Source: CAVYGN01 sp963796325 (lineage in GTDB: Bacteria; Spirochaetota; Brevinematia; Brevinematales; JAOACQ01). From it: a stretch of DNA of 64,000 bases. The translations under genes and the position numbers were made by a program. The stretch is taken from NCBI GenBank assembly GCA_963796325.1, contig CAWCLF010000002.1, positions 1 through 64,000 on the forward strand. Reading direction: 5' to 3'. This document shows, in pieces, positions 1 through 9,529 of this stretch; within the stretch, counting starts at the first letter, position 1, and every line of letters starts with the position of its first letter. A model generated the notes under the pieces. It was not told the DNA's origin, made no database searches, and saw nothing but the letters and a program-made list of their open reading frames with translations.

Positions 1-12
1 TTTCTCCCTAAA

Positions 13-1545
<1,533 letters not shown>

Positions 1546-1788
1546 AAAATTATTATCATTTCTTAGTTTGACCTGTTTCATCCATATCGCCTGCCTTTCA
1601 ACAGGCAATATTCTTAAGAAATTGTTTGGCTTCACCTTACTGTGAGGTAAGGTTTGGCCTCGCACTGGACTCTCACCTTAGTTCTATTACCTATCTATTT
1701 CCCCTCTCACTCATGATCCCTTCCCAGGACTCCATCCTGCTAAATTACGGGGAAAAACAATCCGCCTGCCTTTCAGCAGGCGGGAAGT
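1546..1788 (-). other. rRNA leader region with two hairpins
   Basis: About 240 bases between the rRNA promoter and the 16S 5' end, without a plausible gene. It contains two similar hairpins: a strong one right after the promoter (arms CCGCCTGC/GCAGGCGG, about 1762-1783) and a weaker one near 1589-1605 (arms GCCTG/CAGGC), both with a TTTCA-like loop. They are likely leader structures involved in processing or antitermination; this is inference. Confidence 0.55.
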
Positions 1789-1818
1789 AGTATAACATAA
1801 AAAGCCCTTTTATGTCAA
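1789..1818 (-). promoter_or_regulatory. 16S rRNA operon promoter
   Basis: On the minus strand, -35 TTGACA (1813-1818), an 18-base spacer and -10 TATACT (1789-1794). It lies about 245 bases upstream of the 16S gene and is the only strong promoter-like sequence in the right direction. Confidence 0.8.
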
Positions 1819-2057
1819 AAATATGGAAGTTATTTTTAAAATCAGTCTTTTTGATTAACAATGGATTAATTTTCGGTTAATTTCCGGTGCGGGTTTAGGA
1901 TTTTAACCCCTCAAATTGACATTAAATAATAATAGTCTGCAATATGGCAATAAAAATAATAATCTTTGCCGGTGGAAGGCTGAATTATTTGTTTTTTTTA
2001 CAAAGCAAAATATATAATAATAAGCTGTTAAATAAATAATTATGTGAGGGTTGCATT
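1819..2057. other. AT-rich intergenic region upstream of large lipoprotein
   Basis: Spacer between the divergent rRNA promoter and the lipoprotein gene at 2058. A possible promoter for that gene is TATAAT at 2013-2018 with a poor -35 (TTGTTT near 1989-1994). The Shine-Dalgarno GTGAGGG is at 2044-2050. Nothing else recognised. Confidence 0.4.
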
Positions 2058-5057
2058 ATGAAATTAAAAATGTTCTTCATGTCAGCCGCTTTAATTTTAA
2101 CTTTCGGCGTTATACTGGCGGTCATTTCCAATTGTTCGGTTGCGCCGGGCTCTTCGTCCGGTTCCGGATCCGGTTCGAAATCTTCCGGTAATGCTTCGTC
2201 CGGCTCTTCGTCCTCCTCGTCTTCATCAGTTTCGCTGCCTTCAGGCTACAGCTCATCCGCCAATACTTTCTGGGGCGACGATTCGGCCAACTGGGCGGGA
2301 GAAACTTTTTTCTGGGGATATCCCGAAACGCCGGAAATACCTTCGCAATCCGTATCGGGCATAAAAAAAAGCACGACTGTAAAGGGCAGTTTCAATTATG
2401 TCAAGGCCAATATGACACCTCCGCTGCCGTACGCGGTCGACCCGATCTTCAACCCCGTCCAGGGGACATACACGGTCCCCAAGAAAATCCAGATAAAAAG
2501 CACGACTTCCGGCGCAGTAATACACTACACGACGAACGGCAGCGATCCGACATCGTCATCGCCCGTGCTTACAAGCTTGACTCTTTCGAACGGCACTGTA
2601 ATTATCAAGGCTATTGCGACGGCCAGCGGCATGAACGATTCACGCGTTGTGCAAGCAATATATTATTTCCAGCCGGCAGTCCCTGTCGGGACTACGGGCG
2701 ACCCGGCTTTCAGCCCGGCCCAGGGGACGTATAATACCAACATGAGCGTCCAGATCAAGAGCCAGACGACGGGCGCAAAGATATATTACACTATAAACGG
2801 GCCCGACCCGACGACGGCTTCCCCCGTATATTCGTCGGCAATCCCGCTCCCGCTATCCGGGACGACAGTCATAAAGGCCCTGGCGGTTAAAAGCGGTCTG
2901 GCGAACTCGGCAATCGTAACGCAGACCTTCACTGTCACAGGGACCGTAAGCGATCCCGTCTTTACTCTGATCGACAACCCGGCGGGGAAAAGCATTTCCA
3001 TCGCAAGCGCCACGGCCGGCGCCAATATTTATTATACGCTCGACGGATCGGTCCCTAACGAACTCTCGACTCTTTATTCGGACGCCATTCCGCTGCCGGG
3101 CGGCACTATCATGGCAAGGGCTTTTATAACGGGCTGGATTGCGTCCCATACTGTCGATTACTCGTATTCGACGACAGGCAAGACGGCGAACCCCGTTTTC
3201 AGCATACCGGGCGGAACATACAGCGCTCCTTTCAGCCTGTCGCTTTCATGCTCCACGCCGGGATCGTCCGTACTCTGGTCGCTCGACGGCGGAAATTCAT
3301 GGAACTGGAACCAGAGCAACTCCGTTTATATCGCTTCCAATACGACAGTTATTGCAAGGGCCGTTCGGACAGGATATAACGATTCGGATTCGGTAACAAA
3401 CAGCTATATGATTCCCGTTTACACGGTAACATACGTCGCAAACGGCGCGGCAAGCGGATCCGTGCCGGTCGACGGCAAGAGTTATATACAAGGTGCAATT
3501 GCAACCGTGCTCGGCAACACAGGCGGTCTCGTTAACAGCGGATACACTTTTGCAGGATGGAACACGAAGGCCGACGGAACAGGGACGGGTTATGCGGCAG
3601 GGTCTACTTTTACGATGGGCAGCGCTAACGTCACTTTATATGCTGTATGGACGCAAAACATAACGTATAATGTCACTTACGACGCCAACGGGGCTGGCGG
3701 CGGAAACGTACCGCTTGATGGCAACAATTATCTGCAGGGAGCGACCGTCACAGTGTCCGGCAACACGGGGAACCTTGCAAAATCCGGATACGCCTTTACC
3801 GGATGGAATACAAAACCCGACGGGACAGGGACCGCGTATCCCGCAGGCGCGACATTCACGATGGGGTCGGCTAATATTGTATTGTATGCGGATTGGGTTG
3901 CTACATATACTGTAACATACAATGCAAACGGGGCGACCGGAGGCAGTGTACCTGTAGACGGCAATAACTATCTGCCGGGGGCAACAGCTACTGTGCTCGG
4001 CAATACGGGAAACCTAATAAATACTTGTTACTATTTTGCTAACTGGAACACCAAGCCTGACGGGACTGGAGTCAGCTACCCCGCAGGATCACTCCTTGAG
4101 TTAGGTAATTTCAATATTACACTGTACGCATCCTGGTTTGAATCCGGTTTGACATGGACATCCGGCGGTACACTTCCGAATAAATACTGGATTTCCGTGG
4201 CCTATGGAAACGGCCTTTTCGTTGCAGTTGCCAACGGTATGGGTGCCGGTAGTACAGCGGTAGAAATTTCGCCTGACGGTATAAACTGGATAACGGGAAC
4301 CTTGCCATCTTCCTGCTCATGGAATTCAGTTACATACGGAAACGGTATTTTTGTCGCAGTTTCAGGCTTAGGGTGGCAAAACAAAGTTTTTGCAAGCTCA
4401 AATGTTGTAATTTCACAAGACGGGATAAACTGGACAGCCGTTACAATTCCACAATTTTTTCATTATCCCAATTGGAAATCAGTAGCCTATGGGAATGGTG
4501 TTTTTGTCGCAGTTTCAGGAGTTAGTCTGTATGGAGGCGGTAACGTGGTCTCAAATGTTGTTATAACTTCACCCGATGGAATAAACTGGACGCCTCATGC
4601 CACAATGCCAGCTTCTGCCTCTTGGAATTCCGTTACCTACGGTAATGGCGTTTTCGTTGCAATTGCCGGTTCAGGTGCCGGCAGTACGGCGGTAGCGAGT
4701 TCGCCCGACGGGATAAACTGGACAGCCAGCACTCTTCCAGTTGGTGCAAACTGGAGTTCAATTACCTATGGAAAAGGCACTTTTGTCGCGGTTGGAGATC
4801 AGCAAATGGAAGTGACTTCACCCGACGGAATAAACTGGACGTATCATGTTATTCCAGGCAATAACTTTGTTTCAATCACTTATGGGAACGGCGTTTTTGT
4901 CGCAGTTAATTGTTACCAAAATGCGGCAACTTCAACTGATGGAATAAACTGGACGCCTTCACTTTTGCCAAGTTCTTGCCTCCGGTATTCAATTGCATAT
5001 GGGAACGGCGTTTTTGTCACAGTTAATATCTTAGGAGAAATCGCAATTTCACATTAA
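2058..5057 (+). CDS. Large modular surface lipoprotein (CHB_HEX_C-like, List_Bact repeats, propeller-like repeats)
   Basis: A 999-residue exported protein. Residues 1-26 form a signal peptide ending in a spirochaete-style lipobox (VISNC, Cys26), followed by a Ser/Gly-rich tether to about residue 75. Four chitobiase C-terminal-like repeats follow (starts near 128, 215, 299, 378; pattern DPxFxPxxGTY...IYYTxxGxxPT). Next come three Listeria-Bacteroides type repeats (near 455, 537, 617; GYxFxGWNTKxDGTG). The C-terminal third (about 699-999) has seven YGNGxFVAV motifs alternating with SPDGINWT motifs, consistent with a seven-bladed propeller. It probably binds a polymer or host/partner surface; the ligand is unknown. 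Codon use looks AT-richer in the propeller part than in the first two thirds. ATG at 2058 follows GTGAGGG. Confidence 0.85.
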   Translation: MKLKMFFMSAALILTFGVILAVISNCSVAPGSSSGSGSGSKSSGNASSGSSSSSSSSVSLPSGYSSSANTFWGDDSANWAGETFFWGYPETPEIPSQSVSGIKKSTTVKGSFNYVKANMTPPLPYAVDPIFNPVQGTYTVPKKIQIKSTTSGAVIHYTTNGSDPTSSSPVLTSLTLSNGTVIIKAIATASGMNDSRVVQAIYYFQPAVPVGTTGDPAFSPAQGTYNTNMSVQIKSQTTGAKIYYTINGPDPTTASPVYSSAIPLPLSGTTVIKALAVKSGLANSAIVTQTFTVTGTVSDPVFTLIDNPAGKSISIASATAGANIYYTLDGSVPNELSTLYSDAIPLPGGTIMARAFITGWIASHTVDYSYSTTGKTANPVFSIPGGTYSAPFSLSLSCSTPGSSVLWSLDGGNSWNWNQSNSVYIASNTTVIARAVRTGYNDSDSVTNSYMIPVYTVTYVANGAASGSVPVDGKSYIQGAIATVLGNTGGLVNSGYTFAGWNTKADGTGTGYAAGSTFTMGSANVTLYAVWTQNITYNVTYDANGAGGGNVPLDGNNYLQGATVTVSGNTGNLAKSGYAFTGWNTKPDGTGTAYPAGATFTMGSANIVLYADWVATYTVTYNANGATGGSVPVDGNNYLPGATATVLGNTGNLINTCYYFANWNTKPDGTGVSYPAGSLLELGNFNITLYASWFESGLTWTSGGTLPNKYWISVAYGNGLFVAVANGMGAGSTAVEISPDGINWITGTLPSSCSWNSVTYGNGIFVAVSGLGWQNKVFASSNVVISQDGINWTAVTIPQFFHYPNWKSVAYGNGVFVAVSGVSLYGGGNVVSNVVITSPDGINWTPHATMPASASWNSVTYGNGVFVAIAGSGAGSTAVASSPDGINWTASTLPVGANWSSITYGKGTFVAVGDQQMEVTSPDGINWTYHVIPGNNFVSITYGNGVFVAVNCYQNAATSTDGINWTPSLLPSSCLRYSIAYGNGVFVTVNILGEIAISH

Positions 5058-5082
5058 AAGCAAAAGCAACAATAATTAATTC

Positions 5083-5115
5083 GGGCCGGGTTATTATACC
5101 CGGCCCTTGAATTAT
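5083..5115. terminator. Hairpin after the large lipoprotein gene
   Basis: Perfect 8-bp GC-rich stem GGGCCGGG/CCCGGCCC (5083-5090 and 5099-5106) with an 8-base loop and AT-rich flanks (AATTAATTC/TTGAATTATT) that extend the stem. The T-run is weak, but the position between convergent reading frames suits a bidirectional terminator. Confidence 0.55.
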
Positions 5116-5129
5116 TAATGAAAAATATA

Positions 5130-5420
5130 TCAATGCGTTACAAATATTGAAGGTGCCAATTGAGAACCAGATCCACTATTGCCGTTAGGAAGAATAACTT
5201 CGTTATTTTGGCCAGCCCAATAGCAGGCATTCCCGCCGGCGTCCGCCCCGGATGCGCATATTACTGCATTATAGGAGGAAGAGTGACAAAACAGAGCTCG
5301 TCGAAGCTGACAAGCTTCTGCCGGATTCGGCGGCCGGACCGGCCGGCGGGAACAAAACATTGCAGGAGCGATAAAAGCGAAAACTGCAATCAATAGTTAT
5401 GCAAAAATCAAATATTTTAT
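5130..5420 (-). pseudogene. Decayed ACYW-repeat lipoprotein remnant
   Basis: A broken relative of the lipoprotein at 5501-6598. In one frame the minus strand encodes a signal-like stretch (LLIAVFAFIA) preceded by a stop. In the next frame it encodes the lipobox and linker (SCNVLFPP...SASTSS), matching SCNALFSPNDLAEKFGSSS in the neighbour. Back in the first frame, it has one terminal repeat (GNACYWAGQNNEVILPNG) and the same ending as the neighbour (SIFVTH versus SIFVMH). At least two frameshifts, loss of the start and loss of about six repeats indicate a pseudogene left by duplication and internal deletion. A short 87-residue reading frame survives but mixes frames and is unlikely to be a working protein. 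Confidence 0.75.
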
Positions 5421-5500
5421 ATTTTTTATATAATAACAGCATTTATTAATCAAAGCATTTACTCTAGAGGGTTTCTATAATTAATATCAGAAAAAACAAA

Positions 5501-6598
5501 TCAATGCATCACAAATATTGAAGTTGCCCCTCCGCCGGAACCGTTTTGAAGCATATATTCCTTATTACCTTCCCAATAACAGGCATATCCGTTTTTATCG
5601 AACCCTGCAACAAAAACGACACCACTGTCAACAAAGATAGAGGATAATACTGGAACTGAAACGAATGCTGAAAAATCCCCAGTTCCGTTTATTAAATCTG
5701 ATATACCTGTTGACGACCAATAGCATGCATTGCCGGAAGAATCATAGCCTGATGCAAATATGTCATTAATAGATGTAACAAATATTGAATATGCACGAGT
5801 TCCGCTGGATAAATCTACTTTATTTTGACCATTCCAATAACAGGCACTCCCGTAATTATTATATAAATTGGTGTAATATCCCGCAGTGTAAATTGTATTA
5901 TTGTAAACAAAAATACCAAAAGATTCACCCAGATTAGTGGCTGTTACAGAACCACTAATAATATTATTTGTAGTCAGCTGGGTCTCGTTTGATCCTATCC
6001 AATAACATGCAGCATCGTTAACGTCTTTCCCGGACGTATAAATAATCCCATTATTTATAAATATTGAATCAGCTATACCAGGATTATTACCATTAGACAA
6101 GGCGGTCTCGCTTGTCCCTACCCAATAACAAGCATTGATATTAGAATTAATCCCTGCTGTATAGACATTTCCGTTAGTAATAAAAATAGCTCTTGCACAT
6201 ATATTAATACCCTTTTCAAGTATTGTTTCACTAGTTCCCTTCCAATAGCAGGCATATCCGTTTGAATCTTCTCCAGATGTATAAACTATGTTATTATAAA
6301 CAAATATAGAATATACAGTGGGTTGATATCCTCCTGTAAATACTGAAAGCACTGTTTCATTTGTTCCGATCCAATAGCAAGCATTCCCACTCCCATCCAC
6401 TCCCGTAGTATAAACCGTCGGATTATACACCGAAGAGCTGCTTGAGCTACTGGAACTCGGTGTACTTGACGAGCTCGAGCTTGCCGAACTTGAGCTGCCG
6501 AATTTTTCAGCCAGGTCGTTTGGCGAGAACAGCGCGTTGCAGGATACGGCAAAAGCAAAAATCACAGCAGTCAGTAATATATTTATTGAATATTTCAT
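5501..6598 (-). CDS. ACYW-repeat lipoprotein
   Basis: A 365-residue lipoprotein. Signal peptide with lipobox AVSC (Cys20), then LFSPNDLAEKFG and a Ser-rich tether to about residue 55. The rest is seven repeats of roughly 40-45 residues, each with the core SIFVxNNxIYTxGxDxxGxACYWxG, so every repeat carries one Cys in an ACYW motif. Seven repeats suggest a seven-bladed propeller; that is inference. The ATG follows GGGGGAAAAAT. The family is not one I can name. It shares its N-terminal cassette with the next gene and the terminal repeat with the pseudogene downstream, so it belongs to a local family of surface proteins. Base composition is AT-richer than in the neighbour at 7747. Confidence 0.85.
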   Translation of the reverse strand: MKYSINILLTAVIFAFAVSCNALFSPNDLAEKFGSSSSASSSSSSTPSSSSSSSSSVYNPTVYTTGVDGSGNACYWIGTNETVLSVFTGGYQPTVYSIFVYNNIVYTSGEDSNGYACYWKGTSETILEKGINICARAIFITNGNVYTAGINSNINACYWVGTSETALSNGNNPGIADSIFINNGIIYTSGKDVNDAACYWIGSNETQLTTNNIISGSVTATNLGESFGIFVYNNTIYTAGYYTNLYNNYGSACYWNGQNKVDLSSGTRAYSIFVTSINDIFASGYDSSGNACYWSSTGISDLINGTGDFSAFVSVPVLSSIFVDSGVVFVAGFDKNGYACYWEGNKEYMLQNGSGGGATSIFVMH

Positions 6599-6625
6599 AT
6601 TTTTCCCCCGAAATATTATTTTAAC

Positions 6626-7723
6626 TTATTGAAAATACCATATATCGTTATAATAAGCGCCGCTGCTCCCTGCCCCTGCTATTACCCATATTTTATTATT
6701 AAAGTACAAACCTGTAAAGCTCGATCTTGCTCCGAATGCCAGATCGTTATCAACCGCACGGGTCCAGTTAGTCCCATCGCCTGTATACCAGACATCGTTG
6801 AAACAATTAAGCCCGTTTGCGCCTCCGATAACATACATTAAATTGTTTGTCGATATGCTTATATGGTTCTGCCTTGCAGTGAAGGAGGCGTTTGTCGTAG
6901 AAGAATACCAATTCGTACCGTCGCTTGAATACCAGGCGTCATTAAGTAAATTGGGAGAACCGGGCTGGTAACCTCCTATAACCCACATTAAATTATTGAA
7001 TACTACGCTTGAATGGCCGTATCTTTGACTGAAAGCGGCATTAGCGGTCGCTTTGTTCCAGTTTGTTCCATCGCTGGAATACCAGACATCATTATAAAAT
7101 ATTTGAGGCCCCTCTCCTGAACAACCCCCTCCGATAACCCAGATCTTATTATTATAAACAACACTTGTATGATAAAATCTCACCGGAAAACCCGTACCAC
7201 TGGTTGCACAATTCCAATTAGTTCCATCGCCCGAGTACCAGACGTCATTTGTCGGGAAATAATTATTAGGCGCTGGACTTCCGTTTGTACTAAACCCTCC
7301 GATCACCCATATCGAATTTTTAAAAACAACGCTGGTATGCCCGTATCTTCCAGTAAAAGGTATAACCCCGGTGCTGTTAGTTGCATCAAACCAATAGTTG
7401 CCGTCGCTTGAGTACCAGACATCGTTATAATAGGTGGATTGGTCGGATCCCCCGATCACCCATATGTTATTATTGAATGCGACGCTTGTAAGATCATATC
7501 TCTTCCCTCCTCCGAATAAACCGTTTCCCACTGCCTGCTGCCAGGTAATCTGCATCACTGACGAACTCGACGAGCTTGCCGAGCTCGAGCTCGAACTCGA
7601 ACTTGCAGAACTCGAGCTTCCGAATTTTTCTGCAAGGTCGCTGGGCGAGAAGAGCGCGGTGCACGACGCGATAAAAAACGCCGCTGCCGCTGCAGCGCCC
7701 GATATCAATAATATTCTTTTCAT
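6626..7723 (-). CDS. Kelch-repeat lipoprotein
   Basis: A 365-residue surface lipoprotein. The start is placed at the ATG at 7723 (MKRILLISG), 7 bases after GGAGA; longer versions of the frame run through the upstream gene's C-terminus and have no ribosome site. Signal peptide with lipobox IASC, then LFSPSDLAEKFG and a Ser/Ala tether nearly identical to that of the previous lipoprotein. The ectodomain has six kelch-type blades, each with NNxIWVIGG and NDVWYSSDGTNW, giving a six-bladed beta-propeller. Kelch propellers usually bind proteins or sugars; no catalytic residues are evident. It is 27 bases upstream of the ACYW-repeat gene and probably cotranscribed. Confidence 0.87.
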   Translation of the reverse strand: MKRILLISGAAAAAAFFIASCTALFSPSDLAEKFGSSSSASSSSSSSSASSSSSSVMQITWQQAVGNGLFGGGKRYDLTSVAFNNNIWVIGGSDQSTYYNDVWYSSDGNYWFDATNSTGVIPFTGRYGHTSVVFKNSIWVIGGFSTNGSPAPNNYFPTNDVWYSGDGTNWNCATSGTGFPVRFYHTSVVYNNKIWVIGGGCSGEGPQIFYNDVWYSSDGTNWNKATANAAFSQRYGHSSVVFNNLMWVIGGYQPGSPNLLNDAWYSSDGTNWYSSTTNASFTARQNHISISTNNLMYVIGGANGLNCFNDVWYTGDGTNWTRAVDNDLAFGARSSFTGLYFNNKIWVIAGAGSSGAYYNDIWYFQ

Positions 7724-7746
7724 AATCATTTCTCCGTTAAATTCCG

Positions 7747-9048
7747 CTAAAACCTGTACCCGATCCCGATGAGAGGGTTGATGCTGCTGTTGTCGATGCC
7801 GTAGCGGAAACCGCCCTCGATGAATATCCCATGCCACTCGATCTCGAGCTTTACCGCGGGCGATATGGTGACGGGGCTGGTAAAATAGCACATCCCGCCG
7901 GGTATGACCCAGAAATTGAAATCGCCCAGGCTGAAGGCCCTGTAGCCCAGGTCTATCCCGACATACAAAAGGCCGGCCTTGCTGAGATATATTTCTCCCA
8001 CGAGAGCGGTAGGCCTTAAAGTATTCCAGAATGTCCAGTCGAAACCGACCGCACCGCCGAGACCTCCGAGAAGGGCATGGATGGGGATCGACCAGGCCTT
8101 TTTGCCTGTCGGAACGAATATGACGGATGTCGACTTGCCCTCCGTAACTTCGGCGTAGCGTATGCCGGCTATCTTATCCTCTTTCTTTAAAACTATAGTA
8201 TAGTTTGTGCCTGTTTTGAGGTTCGGGATCAGGAGCTCCCCACCGGGGCCGATACGGCCTGCCGATGTGCTGTTCAAAAGCACTTCGGAACCCGAGTAGC
8301 CTTCCGCTTCGACCTTTATCGCGCCGGTCGGCGCATAGCTTACGTTGAAAGTCTCCCCGTCCTTGACCTTTATGGTATTGGAGTAAACGTCGAAACCGCT
8401 GTCGGGAAGCCTTATCGCAACAACAAGGTCCCGGCCGCCGACGATCCTTTCGCTGTACCCGTCTTTTTTAGTTATCTTTTTCTGGAAAACCCCGTCCAGG
8501 TAAAGCTGGTAGGACTTGTCGGAATTTATATCCATCTGAAGCTTGCCTATCGCCACCGGATGCCCGACCAGCTGTGACGAAAGGTTCCTTATCATTTTAT
8601 CGATAGTGTCGAAGATATCCAGGCCGGCCCCCCCGGTGTACTGCCTTTTAAGCTTCAGCTCGGCTGTTCCGGTATCGTAAGCGTAGACGTTTATTACGAT
8701 AGTCTGCGCCTTCTGGTCGACCATGTAGTCGCCGGAAATGATCTCCTTAACGCCGAGGTTGAGTCCGAAATCGGTGGCCTTGTCGACGCTGAAAGCCTTC
8801 TCATGCCAGTAATTGTTGTTAGATTCCATTGTTTCCACCGCATCGTACGATGCAGCCTTGATCTCCGGAAGTTTTGCAAGGAAAGTGGTAAGAGATTTCG
8901 TGATTACCGTATTGATGGAGTCGTCTGTCTTTTTGCCCAGGTTTATGAATCCGATCACGCCGATCGAATTGGCCTGTGCTGCGTGTGCGTGTAAAACCAA
9001 GAGCATGACTGCCGCGGATACTAAAATAACCTCTTTGAAAATTCGCAT
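7747..9048 (-). CDS. Exported CsgG/TolB-like N-domain with C-terminal outer-membrane barrel-like segment
   Basis: A 433-residue exported protein. The signal peptide is about residues 1-26 (ends HAHAAQA). Residues about 28-165 resemble the nucleotide-free Rossmann-like N domain seen in CsgG/FlgO/TolB-type envelope proteins (IGVIGFxNLGKKTDDSI..., then GVKEIISGDYMVD, conserved for new-compartment lipoproteins of this kind). Residues about 170-320 look like PEGA-type beta domains (LYLDGVFQKK, EVLLNSTSAGRIG). The last about 110 residues alternate hydrophobic strands and end YRF, typical of an outer-membrane barrel end. The role is unknown; it may scaffold envelope components. It sits directly upstream of the two lipoproteins on the same strand with 23 bases between. 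Confidence 0.7.
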   Translation of the reverse strand: MRIFKEVILVSAAVMLLVLHAHAAQANSIGVIGFINLGKKTDDSINTVITKSLTTFLAKLPEIKAASYDAVETMESNNNYWHEKAFSVDKATDFGLNLGVKEIISGDYMVDQKAQTIVINVYAYDTGTAELKLKRQYTGGAGLDIFDTIDKMIRNLSSQLVGHPVAIGKLQMDINSDKSYQLYLDGVFQKKITKKDGYSERIVGGRDLVVAIRLPDSGFDVYSNTIKVKDGETFNVSYAPTGAIKVEAEGYSGSEVLLNSTSAGRIGPGGELLIPNLKTGTNYTIVLKKEDKIAGIRYAEVTEGKSTSVIFVPTGKKAWSIPIHALLGGLGGAVGFDWTFWNTLRPTALVGEIYLSKAGLLYVGIDLGYRAFSLGDFNFWVIPGGMCYFTSPVTISPAVKLEIEWHGIFIEGGFRYGIDNSSINPLIGIGYRF

Positions 9049-9130
9049 TTAGAGCCCCCGTTAATATTTAAGACAATTGATAAGACCCGCAGCCAGACAC
9101 TTTTTTACGAATTTTTTATTTCCCCTGAAT

Positions 9131-9149
9131 TATGTTAAACGTTAACATA
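9131..9149. promoter_or_regulatory. Perfect palindrome, possible operator
   Basis: TATGTTAA-ACG-TTAACATA: perfect 8-bp arms around a 3-base centre, about 80 bases upstream of the gene starting at 9048. It looks like a dimeric repressor or activator site; the regulator is unknown. Confidence 0.5.
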
Positions 9150-9279
9150 TTAGTGCATTTAAACTTTATCATGCCAAATACACATTAACGGGGATATTGA
9201 TTATTAACTATTAAAAAGATTTGTTCATATTAGCTTAATGCGCGAAAAAAGTAAATTTTTCATATTTTTCATATATTAA

Positions 9280-9394
9280 GGGCGGTTCAAATAACTGGTT
9301 TTTCACAAAAATCCAGATCACGGAAACCAATAATTCCGTCCAATGGTCACTACCTTACCTAGCCAAAGGTTAGGTTTTTAGAAGTGACCATAAG
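9280..9394. repeat. Dispersed intergenic repeat, copy A
   Basis: Shares CAATAATTCCG(T/C)CC(A/T)ATGG, ACTAC(C/T)TT(A/G)CC(T/G)AGCC and GGTT(T/A)TT(A/G)GAAGTG(A/C)CCATAAG in the same order with copy B (39681-39930). The last block also occurs in copy C (51107-51151, opposite strand). Copy A is the shortest full version. Confidence 0.6.
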
Positions 9395-9529
9395 TATAAT
9401 ACCGTCAATACAAGGCATTTGATGAAATATTGAAAAAATATTTTTTATGCCTTTATCTGCATAATCTTATCCTATCCCGGTCTTTCTGCGTTTATCTGCG
9501 AAATCTGCGGATTTTTTAAGTTTTCCCCG

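Larger units (their letters stand above)
9049..9529. other. Intergenic region with palindrome and repeat copy
   Basis: 480 bases with no credible gene. It holds the palindrome at 9131-9149 and a copy of a dispersed intergenic repeat at 9280-9394. The rest is AT-rich. Confidence 0.6.

Noticed and set aside
7434..7772. Frame with ELAELELELELAELEL repeats
   Set aside because: It is the complement of the Ser-codon tract of the kelch lipoprotein; an artefact of the repeat, not a coiled-coil protein.
7724..7891. N-terminal extension of the kelch lipoprotein to 7891
   Set aside because: The extension runs antisense-free but through the C-terminus of the upstream gene, is Arg/His-rich, and lacks a ribosome site; the ATG at 7723 gives a clean signal peptide and spacing.
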